Below are positions 5,551 to 13,972 of a stretch of DNA of 31,743 nt, piece by piece (positions within the stretch are counted from its first letter, which is position 1; each line of letters starts with the position of its first letter). The DNA comes from Myxococcales bacterium. Its GTDB lineage: Bacteria > Myxococcota_A > Polyangia > Haliangiales > J016. The position numbers were made by a program, and so were the translations under genes. The notes below the pieces were generated by a model. It did not search any database. It saw only the letters and a program-made list of their open reading frames with translations, and was not told the origin of the DNA. The stretch covers positions 315 to 32,057 of the forward strand of contig JABAAV010000007.1 of the NCBI GenBank assembly GCA_014238595.1, written 5' to 3'.

Positions 5551-7980
5551 ATGACTGATCCTGCTTCCATGAATTCAAAGGATATTCTTGTGCTTGCACA
5601 AGAACAATTTAACATCGATGCGTTCCGACCGGGACAACTCGAGGCATTGAAACATATTCTTGCAGGTCAAGATCTGTTGGTTGTCATGCCGACAGGAAGT
5701 GGAAAATCCCTTCTCTATCAATTGCCATCCGTTCTTTTAGATGGAATCACGGTAGTTGTTTCACCATTAATTGCGCTCATTCAAGATCAACTCGAAAAAG
5801 CACAACAAAACAACATTGCAGTGGCACGAATTGATTCGACATTAACCATTCGACAACGTCGCGCGATGGATAAAATGATTCAATCACCGGGTGGAAAATT
5901 ACTATTGACCACACCAGAACGTATTGCTGATCCAGCATTTCGAGAATTTCTTAAAGACAGTGCAGGTCACAAAGGTGTCTCTTTGTTTGCCATGGATGAA
6001 GCTCATTGTATCTCACATTGGGGTCATGATTTCCGACCTGCATATTTATCCATACGAAAAGCCCTCAAAGATTTGGGTGATCCACCGGTTCTTGCAACAA
6101 CGGCAACCGCACCACCTCATATTCGCAAAGACATTCTACATCAACTCAATATGTCTGATGCAGAAACAGTCGTCACAACATTTGATCGTCCCAATCTTCA
6201 TTATGAAGTCATTGTGTCACCCGTCAACGAAGACAAAAAACAAACACTCATTGCATTACTTAAACGACTCCCTGGGTCAAGCATTATTTATTGTGCCACA
6301 GTTAGAGCCGTTGAATCACTGCATCGCGATCTTCGTCGTCACGATATTCCTGCCGTCAAATATCACGGGCGAATGACAAAAAAAGACCGTGTCGAATCAC
6401 AAAGCCAATTCATGACACCGAAAAACAACATTACTATGGTGGCAACCAATGCTTTTGGCCTTGGTATTGATAAGCCCGATATACGAACTGTCATTCATTA
6501 TCATGTGCCAGGATCATTAGAACAATATTCACAAGAAGCAGGACGTGGTGGTCGTGATGGAAAACCAACACGATGTGTTTTGTTCTTTTCACCAGATGAC
6601 ATTGCTATTCAAGAATATTTTCTCAAAGGCACTTACCCCAACAGAAAACAAGTCTATGGCGTTATCAACACATTAAAAATATGGGAATCTTTATCCAAAG
6701 ATCCAGTGAATACAAAAAAAGATGCCAGACCCACTGCACCCAACATTGCATTAGCAAGTCATATTTCGGCAGGTCGAACTAAAACAGTATTATCACTCCT
6801 TAAAGATGAAGGATTTGTGATTGAACTTGAAAACAATGAATGGGGATTAGCAGACAATCCTCCACCAGACTCAGTGTTAAAGGAAAAAGCCAGACTCTAC
6901 GATGCAAGACGTATGGCCGACAGACAAAGACTTGAAGCACTCCTAGAATATATCCGAACACCCTACTGTCGATCCCAAATCATTTTATCGTATCTTGGTG
7001 AAGATTCTCCGCCACCTTGTGGGCAATGTGACAATGATCTACGCGAAAAGAATGAAACACTGCTCGCCTCTAAAGAAGCTGATCGACTGGAACGCTCAGT
7101 AACCGATCAATTAGAAGACGATGCGGTTCCTATCGAACCACTCATTCGCTATCGTGTCATTCCTGTTGATACACCACAAGACACGCCATCAACCCTTGAA
7201 TCCCCCATCAACAGCATCGATGTCAGCATCCCCACACCTGATATTAATAACCCACATACAAACGATTCACAGACCATAGAAGTCTTGAACCCATCGCAAT
7301 CAGATCCAGACCACTTAGATTCACAAGAGTATTACGATGAAACCGATGAAACTCAAGACAATGACGATCAAGATTATTATGTTGATCCCATTGAAGTCAC
7401 AGCGGCATCTTTAGTTGAACAAAATCTTCCTGTGACCGATGAAGAAATTACAATTCTCAAACGAAAACAAATTGAATCAAAAACATCAAAGAAGAAACGT
7501 AGACGGCGCCTTAGAGACATCATCAAACCTGTTCCAGAAAAAAAGAAGCTGCGACGACGACCTTTGCTTCCACCCAAATCAGCATTTAAAAGTCCTATCA
7601 TTTCTAAATCTCAAGAAGAAACCAAAAAGAAATCAGGACCTATGGTTGAATATGTTCGTAATTCACACCGTATCAAGCTTGCACCTGAAGCATCAGCAAA
7701 GCCGACTGATAAAGCACCTAAAAAACGAAGACGGAAAAAACCACGCAACCCTAATCAAGAACAAACAGTTCATGCAGCACAAGATCAAAATCAAACACAA
7801 CCACAAAAAAAACGAAGAAGAAAACGGAAACGAAAATCGTCCGGATCAAACGCAGCATCACCATCAATTCACGCACAATCTATTGAAAAGACATCATCAC
7901 AATCTAAGCGAAAACCTGCTAAACAGCGCAGACGACGCCGTATTTCATCACAATCAACATCACACAAAAATCCTCAATAG
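5551..7980 (+). CDS. recQ: RecQ-family DNA helicase with a long basic C-terminal tail
   Basis: An ATP-dependent 3'-5' DNA helicase for recombination and repair. At 809 residues it is much longer than E. coli RecQ (about 610). Visible motifs are FRPGQLEAL (motif 0), Walker A MPTGSGKS (46-53), DEAHC (from Asp149), ATTATAPP (motif III) and QEAGRGGRDG (motif VI, about 328-337). The zinc-binding part has Cys473, Cys490 and Cys493, but the expected fourth Cys is Asp496 (CGQCDND instead of CxxCxxC). No winged-helix RQC or HRDC domain is evident. Residues from about 500 to 640 are acidic and Pro/Asp-rich. The rest to the end is disordered and carries at least five Lys/Arg clusters such as KKKRRRRLRD and KKRRRKRKRK, probably nucleic-acid binding. 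No Shine-Dalgarno site is seen before the ATG. Confidence 0.92.
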   Translation: MTDPASMNSKDILVLAQEQFNIDAFRPGQLEALKHILAGQDLLVVMPTGSGKSLLYQLPSVLLDGITVVVSPLIALIQDQLEKAQQNNIAVARIDSTLTIRQRRAMDKMIQSPGGKLLLTTPERIADPAFREFLKDSAGHKGVSLFAMDEAHCISHWGHDFRPAYLSIRKALKDLGDPPVLATTATAPPHIRKDILHQLNMSDAETVVTTFDRPNLHYEVIVSPVNEDKKQTLIALLKRLPGSSIIYCATVRAVESLHRDLRRHDIPAVKYHGRMTKKDRVESQSQFMTPKNNITMVATNAFGLGIDKPDIRTVIHYHVPGSLEQYSQEAGRGGRDGKPTRCVLFFSPDDIAIQEYFLKGTYPNRKQVYGVINTLKIWESLSKDPVNTKKDARPTAPNIALASHISAGRTKTVLSLLKDEGFVIELENNEWGLADNPPPDSVLKEKARLYDARRMADRQRLEALLEYIRTPYCRSQIILSYLGEDSPPPCGQCDNDLREKNETLLASKEADRLERSVTDQLEDDAVPIEPLIRYRVIPVDTPQDTPSTLESPINSIDVSIPTPDINNPHTNDSQTIEVLNPSQSDPDHLDSQEYYDETDETQDNDDQDYYVDPIEVTAASLVEQNLPVTDEEITILKRKQIESKTSKKKRRRRLRDIIKPVPEKKKLRRRPLLPPKSAFKSPIISKSQEETKKKSGPMVEYVRNSHRIKLAPEASAKPTDKAPKKRRRKKPRNPNQEQTVHAAQDQNQTQPQKKRRRKRKRKSSGSNAASPSIHAQSIEKTSSQSKRKPAKQRRRRRISSQSTSHKNPQ

Positions 7981-8066
7981 AAACATCAAAACTGTCTTAT
8001 TTATCCGTGGCGGTATGTTATAGTGCCCTGACAGTTGAAAAACAGTGACAGATTTTATCAAATCCA

Positions 8067-8768
8067 ATGATGCGTTTTTATAAATTTTTATCCACCACGA
8101 TGTTAATCACAGCACTGTCTGCATGTGGTGGCAGTGATGCTATGGAAACAACGGCAACAACACATGAGGTTGATGTCAGCATGGCTATCCTTAACCAAAC
8201 AAAGTCGTTGCAAGACTTTGCCACAACATCCATACATACCATTAATCTGTCTTCACTGTTTACACCCAATCATTTTGGGCATCTTCTCGATGTGACAGTT
8301 CCCCATTTAAAAAACACAAATGCATCCCGTGATCAATTGAAGCACTGTGTTACACAAACAGAACAAACCACGACATTCACCGAATGTGTTGTACAAGATC
8401 ACATTATTGATGGTGCATTGTCCATTGTAGATTCAACGGTTCGAATTGATATCTTAGATATCGTCCTTTCAGAACAAAACACCATCAATCATAGTTTTTC
8501 TATTGAAGGCATTGTTGATATAAACAATAAACATCTCGATGGGCTTTTAGAGATTTATACAGATTGGACAGATAACGACAAAACATCGTCCATGCGGATT
8601 GAACTCATCTTTGAAAACATCCTTTTTGATAACAATCGATGCCCTGTCGGCGGTGAAATTTCCGTTGTAGGCTCAATTAAACATGCAGACAAAGACTCAG
8701 AGACGAAAACCAAAACCATTAGTTTTGGTGATTCATGCAACAAAGATATTTACGTTACCTCTAAGTAA
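8067..8768 (+). CDS. Predicted lipoprotein of unknown function
   Basis: A 233-residue protein with a type II signal peptide: MMRFYK, a hydrophobic core, then lipobox LSAC with Cys20 followed by GGSD. The Gly-Gly-Ser after Cys suggests export to the outer membrane in a Gram-negative cell. The mature part is polar and rich in Thr, Ile and Asp with alternating hydrophobic residues (IVDSTVRIDILDIVLS), consistent with a beta-rich fold, and has a few Cys (about residues 91, 107, 192, 223) that could form disulphides. I do not recognise the family. It lies 86 bp downstream of recQ and converges on the transketolase gene. Confidence 0.75.
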   Translation: MMRFYKFLSTTMLITALSACGGSDAMETTATTHEVDVSMAILNQTKSLQDFATTSIHTINLSSLFTPNHFGHLLDVTVPHLKNTNASRDQLKHCVTQTEQTTTFTECVVQDHIIDGALSIVDSTVRIDILDIVLSEQNTINHSFSIEGIVDINNKHLDGLLEIYTDWTDNDKTSSMRIELIFENILFDNNRCPVGGEISVVGSIKHADKDSETKTKTISFGDSCNKDIYVTSK

Positions 8769-8771
8769 TCC

Positions 8772-8792
8772 TGTGCCATCATACAAGGCACA
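8772..8792. terminator. Possible weak hairpin between convergent genes
   Basis: TGTGCC (8772-8777) and GGCACA (8787-8792) can form a 6-bp stem with a 9-nt loop just after the lipoprotein stop and facing the transketolase 3' end. There is no T-tract on either side, so intrinsic termination is doubtful. Confidence 0.25.
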
Positions 8793-8810
8793 CAAATTCA
8801 TGCCACATCT

Positions 8811-8848
8811 GATAAGCTGACAAGTGCGTGATAAACTGACAAGCGCGA
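8811..8848. repeat. 19-bp tandem duplication
   Basis: GATAAGCTGACAAGTGCGT (8811-8829) is followed directly by GATAAACTGACAAGCGCGA (8830-8848), 16 of 19 positions identical. It sits in the gap between the lipoprotein and transketolase 3' ends, ending next to the transketolase stop codon. No function is evident. Confidence 0.8.
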
Positions 8849-8849
8849 T

Positions 8850-10877
8850 TTAGTCACAACATGTCGCTGAACATTGTCCATAGACTGCTTTGGCCGTTTC
8901 AACAATCCGCTCTTGTGTTAATCCGTAATGTGTAAACAACGTGTCACCTGGTGCTGATGCTCCAAATTGATCGATACCCATAATTTCTCCATCCGTACCT
9001 GTCCAACGCTCCCATCCCAAAGACACTCCAGATTCAACGGCTACACGCCCTCGAACCTCTACAGGAAACACGTGATGACGATACGCCTCATCTTGTGCTT
9101 CAAACGCTTCCCAACAAGGCATCGACACAACACGTGTTGCAATGTTTTCTTGACTTAATTGTTTGGCAGCAGCCATGATAAGAGATACTTCCGATCCACT
9201 AGCCATTAAAATAACATCAGGTGTTTTATTAGGCGTTGATTCCCATAAAATATAAGCCCCTTGATACAGTCCTTGTGCATAATTTTTGGCGTCAGAAAGA
9301 ACGGGAAGATTTTGTCTCGTTAATACCAATGCTGTAGGTCCTGATGTGTTTGTCATCGCATAACGCCATGCAAAAGATGCTTCATTGGCATCAGCAGGAC
9401 GAACGACAGAAATATGTGGCATGATACGTAGCGACATTAAATGCTCTACGGGTTGATGGGTTGGCCCATCTTCGCCAACACCAATTGAATCATGGGTCCA
9501 TATATAAATGATAGGTTGACCATTTAATGCAGCAATGCGCACCGAAGGTCGCATATAATCAGAGAAGCAAAAGAACGTTGAAACAAACGGACGCAATCCG
9601 CCATGATATTCCATACCGTTAGCAATCGCGCCCATGGCATGTTCACGTACACCAAAATGAATATTGCGTCCTGCGATTCCTTCTTGTCCATCAAACGATG
9701 TCGCATCAACAATTGCTGTTTTAGTTGAACAGGATAAATCAGCATCTCCCCCGATAAGTGCAGGCACCGTTTTGGCAATGGCATTTTGAACTAAGCCTGA
9801 CGCACTTCGTGTCGCGAGTGTTTCACCCATGTCCCATGTTGGCAAATCATCATCCCATCCTTGAGGAAGTTTTTTTTCAAAACATTCTTCCCATTGTTTA
9901 GCAAGATCGGGATAGTCTTGAACATAGCCCTCGAACAGCTCATTCCATTGTTCATAATCTCGCATTGCGAGGGGATCACTAAGATGCTTCGTGACCTCTG
10001 GTGGCACATAAAATGGTTCCGTGTAATTCCAACCCAGTGCTTGTTTAGTCAATGCAATTTCTTCATGACCCAATGGTGAACCATGAGATTGAGATGTTCC
10101 TTGTTTGTTCGGAGAACCATAACCAATCGTCGTACGAACAATAATCAATGATGGTTTCGTATCTTCTAATTTTGCCTGTGCAATCGCATCAACAATGCCT
10201 TTAATATCGGTGTCACCATCTGATACTGTCTCAACATGCCAATCATACGAGCGATAACGTGCAGCAACATCTTCGGTCCATGTCAATGAGGTATCTCCAT
10301 CCAAAGAAACATCGTTGCTATCAAACAAATAAATCAATTTGCCTAATTTTAGATGCCCTGCCAATGATGCAGCTTCGGCAGAAATTCCTTCCATCAAATC
10401 ACCATCAGACACTAATGCATAAGTATAATGATCAACAATCGAATAATTATCTCTGTTAAACATGGCAGCCAACGAACGCTCTGCCATAGCCATACCAACA
10501 GCATTAGCAGCTCCTTGCCCTAATGGCCCTGTTGTTGCTTCGACGCCAACAGTCCATCCATGTTCAGGATGTCCTGGAGTTTTACTGCCCCATTGTCGAA
10601 ATCGTTTGATTTCATCCAAAGTCAAATCATATCCAAACAAATGAAGCAGTGAATATAAAAGCATACTTCCATGCCCTGCCGACAAAACAAATCGATCACG
10701 ATCGGCCCATGTAGGATGCTGAGGGCTGTGTTTCAAATGATGATACCAAAGTCCATAGGCCATAGGTGCTGCACCAAGTGGCAATCCAGGGTGCCCTGAA
10801 TTGGCATGTTGGATCGCATCAATAGATAACGTACGAATCGTATTCACACTTAATTGTTCAATGTTTGTTTTATCCAC
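8850..10877 (-). CDS. tkt: Transketolase
   Basis: Transfers two-carbon ketol units between sugar phosphates in the pentose phosphate pathway, using thiamine diphosphate and a divalent metal. The 675 residues are the usual length. The N-terminal ThDP-binding domain has ANSGHPGLPLGAAP (about residues 25-38), TTGPLGQG (about 115-122) and the GDG-type motif VSDGDLMEG followed by FDSNDVSLDG. The pyrimidine-binding domain shows GVREHAMGAIANG with its catalytic Glu, FVSTFFCFSDYMRPSVR, and THDSIGVGEDGPTHQP. The C-terminal domain ends VYGQCSATCCD, an unusually Cys-rich tail. It lies 21 nt downstream of the MFS gene on the same strand. It is convergent with the lipoprotein gene. Confidence 0.96.
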   Translation of the reverse strand: MDKTNIEQLSVNTIRTLSIDAIQHANSGHPGLPLGAAPMAYGLWYHHLKHSPQHPTWADRDRFVLSAGHGSMLLYSLLHLFGYDLTLDEIKRFRQWGSKTPGHPEHGWTVGVEATTGPLGQGAANAVGMAMAERSLAAMFNRDNYSIVDHYTYALVSDGDLMEGISAEAASLAGHLKLGKLIYLFDSNDVSLDGDTSLTWTEDVAARYRSYDWHVETVSDGDTDIKGIVDAIAQAKLEDTKPSLIIVRTTIGYGSPNKQGTSQSHGSPLGHEEIALTKQALGWNYTEPFYVPPEVTKHLSDPLAMRDYEQWNELFEGYVQDYPDLAKQWEECFEKKLPQGWDDDLPTWDMGETLATRSASGLVQNAIAKTVPALIGGDADLSCSTKTAIVDATSFDGQEGIAGRNIHFGVREHAMGAIANGMEYHGGLRPFVSTFFCFSDYMRPSVRIAALNGQPIIYIWTHDSIGVGEDGPTHQPVEHLMSLRIMPHISVVRPADANEASFAWRYAMTNTSGPTALVLTRQNLPVLSDAKNYAQGLYQGAYILWESTPNKTPDVILMASGSEVSLIMAAAKQLSQENIATRVVSMPCWEAFEAQDEAYRHHVFPVEVRGRVAVESGVSLGWERWTGTDGEIMGIDQFGASAPGDTLFTHYGLTQERIVETAKAVYGQCSATCCD

Positions 10878-10898
10878 AAATGTCCTTTTATATCTTAG

Positions 10899-12218
10899 TT
10901 AGCCAAATCGAATCCGACGACCTTTATATCGCCGAAGTTCCCGTATCATAACAACAAACCATCCACAACCACCCAGGAAAGCAATACAAGAACATACCGT
11001 CACAACTTGAGCTAATGTACTGCCGAGATCTAAACAATAACCTGCCATCAAACCACCAAGCGCAATCAACAATGTCACAAGGCCAAACTCTGTTGCAAAG
11101 ATACGACCATGATAATCTCTGTCAGCTTCACGATGGAGCAGAGAGCTTGAAAACACCCATATTATTGATGAAAAAATAGCTATAAAAAAATAGCTCCCCA
11201 TCACTTGAGTAAAACTTTGAGCGAAAGAGAGCCATATCAAACCTAAACACATCCCTAAAAATCCACAACACACCATATAACGCAGTACGATCAAACGATC
11301 ACCCACGAGCATCCGCATACCTAATGAACCAACCATGGAGCCTAGACCTCGAGTACCAAAAAGCAATCCTGTATAATAAGCCCCTGAAACATCCTCAAAG
11401 ACATGTGTTCCATCAATCGGAATTAAAACAACTTTTACTAAATGAACAATATGTGCATCGACAACAACAAGCTCTCCATAAATCGGGATTAAAACAACCG
11501 TCACATTAGCAGCCATTGCCACGGGTTTAATTAACATCGAAAAAAAGATATACGACCTTGTTTTGAGATAACGCACACATTCAATAAACTTCGTCTCGGC
11601 TTTGTTGAGGACAACACGCGGAATCAAGGGTGGTAATTTCATTAAGAAAATCGAAGAGACAATGTACAATCCAAGATTGATGATCAGTGCAGCTGCAACG
11701 CCCATAGAAGCCACCACTAATCCACCTAACGAAGCCCCTACAGCCAACATAATGGACCATGTGCCCGCAGAAAGCGCATCCGCAACTGCGATATCTTTCT
11801 TTGGGATCAACATCGGAATCACAGCCGTCTTAGTAGACATTTGAATTCCAGTCGCTAAAGAAATCGCTCCTGTCATGATATAGAGCAAGATGAGGTTATC
11901 GTAATATGAAACAACGATAATAATACCAACACAAACAATACGACAAGCATTGGCAATAAGGAGCAATTTTCGACGATCGACCCGATCAATAATCGGCCCT
12001 ATAATAGGGGTAATCAAACATGTGGGCAATGTTTGAAAAAACAACACCAAGGCAATAGCGACACTGCTGGATGTTGTTTTGTGGATAAGGGTGTATACAG
12101 CAATCGTTTTAAACCAATCCCCCATCAAAGAAAGCAGATCAGCTTTCCATAGGTATTTAAAATCTGGATAAACCTTAAAGAACTGAATATAACCGATAGA
12201 TTTTTTTGTTGTTTCCAA
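10899..12218 (-). CDS. MFS transporter, probably a DHA3-type exporter
   Basis: A 439-residue inner-membrane protein with about 12 hydrophobic helices. The loop 2-3 signature of the major facilitator superfamily is clear in PIIDRVDRRKLLLIANACR (about residues 76-95). Overall pattern (FLWKADLLSLMGDWFKTIAVYTLI at the start, TALV-poor helices, loops with few charges) resembles the DHA3 macrolide/EntS/LplT-like exporters; substrate unknown. The start is TTG at 12216-12218 preceded by AGGGAG, because an ATG four bases further upstream is in another frame. An extra segment around residues 246-275 repeats the phrase VVVLIPIYG / VVLIPIDG. It is divergent from the Rieske gene cluster across 90 bp containing a palindrome, so the two directions may be co-regulated. 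Confidence 0.85.
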   Translation of the reverse strand: METTKKSIGYIQFFKVYPDFKYLWKADLLSLMGDWFKTIAVYTLIHKTTSSSVAIALVLFFQTLPTCLITPIIGPIIDRVDRRKLLLIANACRIVCVGIIIVVSYYDNLILLYIMTGAISLATGIQMSTKTAVIPMLIPKKDIAVADALSAGTWSIMLAVGASLGGLVVASMGVAAALIINLGLYIVSSIFLMKLPPLIPRVVLNKAETKFIECVRYLKTRSYIFFSMLIKPVAMAANVTVVLIPIYGELVVVDAHIVHLVKVVLIPIDGTHVFEDVSGAYYTGLLFGTRGLGSMVGSLGMRMLVGDRLIVLRYMVCCGFLGMCLGLIWLSFAQSFTQVMGSYFFIAIFSSIIWVFSSSLLHREADRDYHGRIFATEFGLVTLLIALGGLMAGYCLDLGSTLAQVVTVCSCIAFLGGCGWFVVMIRELRRYKGRRIRFG

Positions 12219-12231
12219 ACATCTCCCTAAA

Positions 12232-12261
12232 TGGACAGATAATATCTGTTGAGTTTATACT
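12232..12261 (+). promoter_or_regulatory. Promoter for the Rieske gene cluster
   Basis: TGGACA (12232-12237, five of six to TTGACA) and TATACT (12256-12261) are separated by 18 bp, a good sigma70-like promoter. Transcription would start near 12268, which places the longer possible start at 12249 outside the mRNA and supports ATG 12309 as the true start of the first gene. Confidence 0.6.
12235..12249. promoter_or_regulatory. 15-bp palindrome, candidate operator
   Basis: ACAGATAATATCTGT is a perfect inverted repeat of 7+1+7 lying between the -35 and -10 of the Rieske-cluster promoter and 17 bp from the MFS start codon. Its position suits a dimeric repressor controlling both divergent units. 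No regulator gene is present nearby. Confidence 0.5.
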
Positions 12262-12308
12262 GCATGTTTGGTTTACAACCCACCTCTTTTTTCTTTAAAG
12301 TGAGACCT

Positions 12309-13949
12309 ATGATCACTGACTCTATGTCTGATATCAAAGTAGCGTCTTGGAGTACTCTTCAAGACCGAGTGCCCACCTATGCCTTAGCTGGATCAGTAGA
12401 TCTAGTGGTGATCAAATATGACGATCAGGTATCAGTCCTTTTTGGACGATGTCTCCATAGAGGTGCACTCATGTCCGATGGATCTATTGATGGCGACAAT
12501 CTTATTTGTGGTCTACATGGCTGGGATTATCGCTATAACAGTGGTGTCAGTGAATATAACAATGATGAACGCCTTCACAAATTTACATCGACTATCGATG
12601 TTGAACAAGACGCCGTTTACATCAACAAAAAAGAACTCGAAACATTCGAAAATAAATTTCCACAGCCGTATCAACGAAAACAATACCTCGGTCTTTATCA
12701 AGACATAAGCGGCACACCAGATGAATCAACAAACAGCTACATACAAAAACTCGCTCGTGATGGTCTCTCAAAGCTAGGTTCTCATGGTGAAGTCACAACC
12801 ATGGGTATTCCACCTCATGAATTACCTTCATGGAATGATATCCAAATTGTAACCGCGCAACTTGCCACATCACCATTGTTAGAGACAGATACGGTTCACA
12901 CCAATCTCGTTGTAGGTCCTGAGGCAAAAAAACCACTCCATCTTGATATTCCTATTATCATCAGTGATATGAGTTACGGTGCCATCAGTGAAGAATCTAA
13001 AATTGCACTTGCAATGGGTGCTGAAAAAGCTGGTACAGGAATCTGTTCGGGTGAAGGCGGTATGCTTCCCGAAGAACAACAAGCAAACACCCGATATTTC
13101 TATGAGCTCGCTTCAGGAATGTTTGGATGGAATCTTGATCTGGTGACAAAGTGTCAGAGTTTTCATTTCAAAGCTGGGCAAGGTGCAAAAACGGGTACTG
13201 GCGGACATCTCCCTGGTCATAAAGTGACTGATAAAATTGGAAAGATACGCAATATTGATCCTGGAACATCAGCCATTAGTCCATCGAGATTTGAATCACT
13301 CACAACACCGAAAGACTATAAGAAACTCACACAGAAAATACGTGAACGCTCAGGAGGAATCCCTATCGGATTCAAAATGTCTGCTCAACATATCGAAGAT
13401 GACATTGATTTCGCATTAGATGTTGGCGTTGATTATATCATTTTAGATGGACGTGGTGGTGCTACCGGTGCAGCACCGACTATTTTTCGTGATCACATTT
13501 CTGTACCAACACTTGCGGCATTAGCACGGGCACGAAAACATCTCAATACACGTAAAAAAGATGGTGTAACTTTATTTATCACCGGTGGTCTTCGCACTGA
13601 AACTGATTTTGTTAAAGCATTAGCGTTAGGTGCCGATGGCATTGCCATTTCAAATTCGGCATTGCAAGCGATTGGATGTCTTTCGATGCGTGCCTGTCAT
13701 ACAGGTAAATGTCCCGTTGGTATTGCGACACAAGATCCGGCACTCCGCACACGTCTGAACATTGAAAAATCTGCCGAGAGACTCGAAAATTATTTATCAG
13801 CTACAACACAATTAATGTCGGTTCTTGCACGAGCTTGTGGACATTCTCACCTCAATCAGTTTGAAATACGTGACCTCACAACATGGAAACGAGATATTGC
13901 CTATGCTACAGGCGTCGCTTACGCAGGCATCAGGTCTCTGACTGTTTAA
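12309..13949 (+). CDS. Rieske domain fused to a glutamate-synthase-like FMN / Fe-S domain
   Basis: A 546-residue protein counted from ATG 12309. Residues about 10-105 form a Rieske [2Fe-2S] ferredoxin-type domain with Cys48, His50, Cys67 and His70 (RCLHRG and CGLHGWD). From about residue 210 to the end it matches the FMN-binding synthase domain of glutamate synthase: SDMSYGAISEESK, the gate GEGGMLPEE, GQGAKTGTGGHLPG, SGGIPIGFK and DGRGGATGAAP. The cluster motif CLSMRACHTGKCPVG (Cys-x5-Cys-x4-Cys) should bind a [3Fe-4S] centre. No glutamine amidotransferase domain is present, so ammonia would have to come from elsewhere or the reaction differs. The Rieske fusion suggests electron delivery by the attached domain. 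GTGAG upstream is a weak ribosome site. Function is inferred from domains only. Confidence 0.85.
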   Translation: MITDSMSDIKVASWSTLQDRVPTYALAGSVDLVVIKYDDQVSVLFGRCLHRGALMSDGSIDGDNLICGLHGWDYRYNSGVSEYNNDERLHKFTSTIDVEQDAVYINKKELETFENKFPQPYQRKQYLGLYQDISGTPDESTNSYIQKLARDGLSKLGSHGEVTTMGIPPHELPSWNDIQIVTAQLATSPLLETDTVHTNLVVGPEAKKPLHLDIPIIISDMSYGAISEESKIALAMGAEKAGTGICSGEGGMLPEEQQANTRYFYELASGMFGWNLDLVTKCQSFHFKAGQGAKTGTGGHLPGHKVTDKIGKIRNIDPGTSAISPSRFESLTTPKDYKKLTQKIRERSGGIPIGFKMSAQHIEDDIDFALDVGVDYIILDGRGGATGAAPTIFRDHISVPTLAALARARKHLNTRKKDGVTLFITGGLRTETDFVKALALGADGIAISNSALQAIGCLSMRACHTGKCPVGIATQDPALRTRLNIEKSAERLENYLSATTQLMSVLARACGHSHLNQFEIRDLTTWKRDIAYATGVAYAGIRSLTV

Positions 13950-13972
13950 TCCATTGAAAAATTATTGACACT

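Noticed and set aside
7439..8023. Long alternative frame (about 194 codons) overlapping the recQ tail
   Set aside because: Produced by the Lys/Arg-rich repeated codons of the recQ tail; composition is low-complexity and there is no homology or ribosome site.
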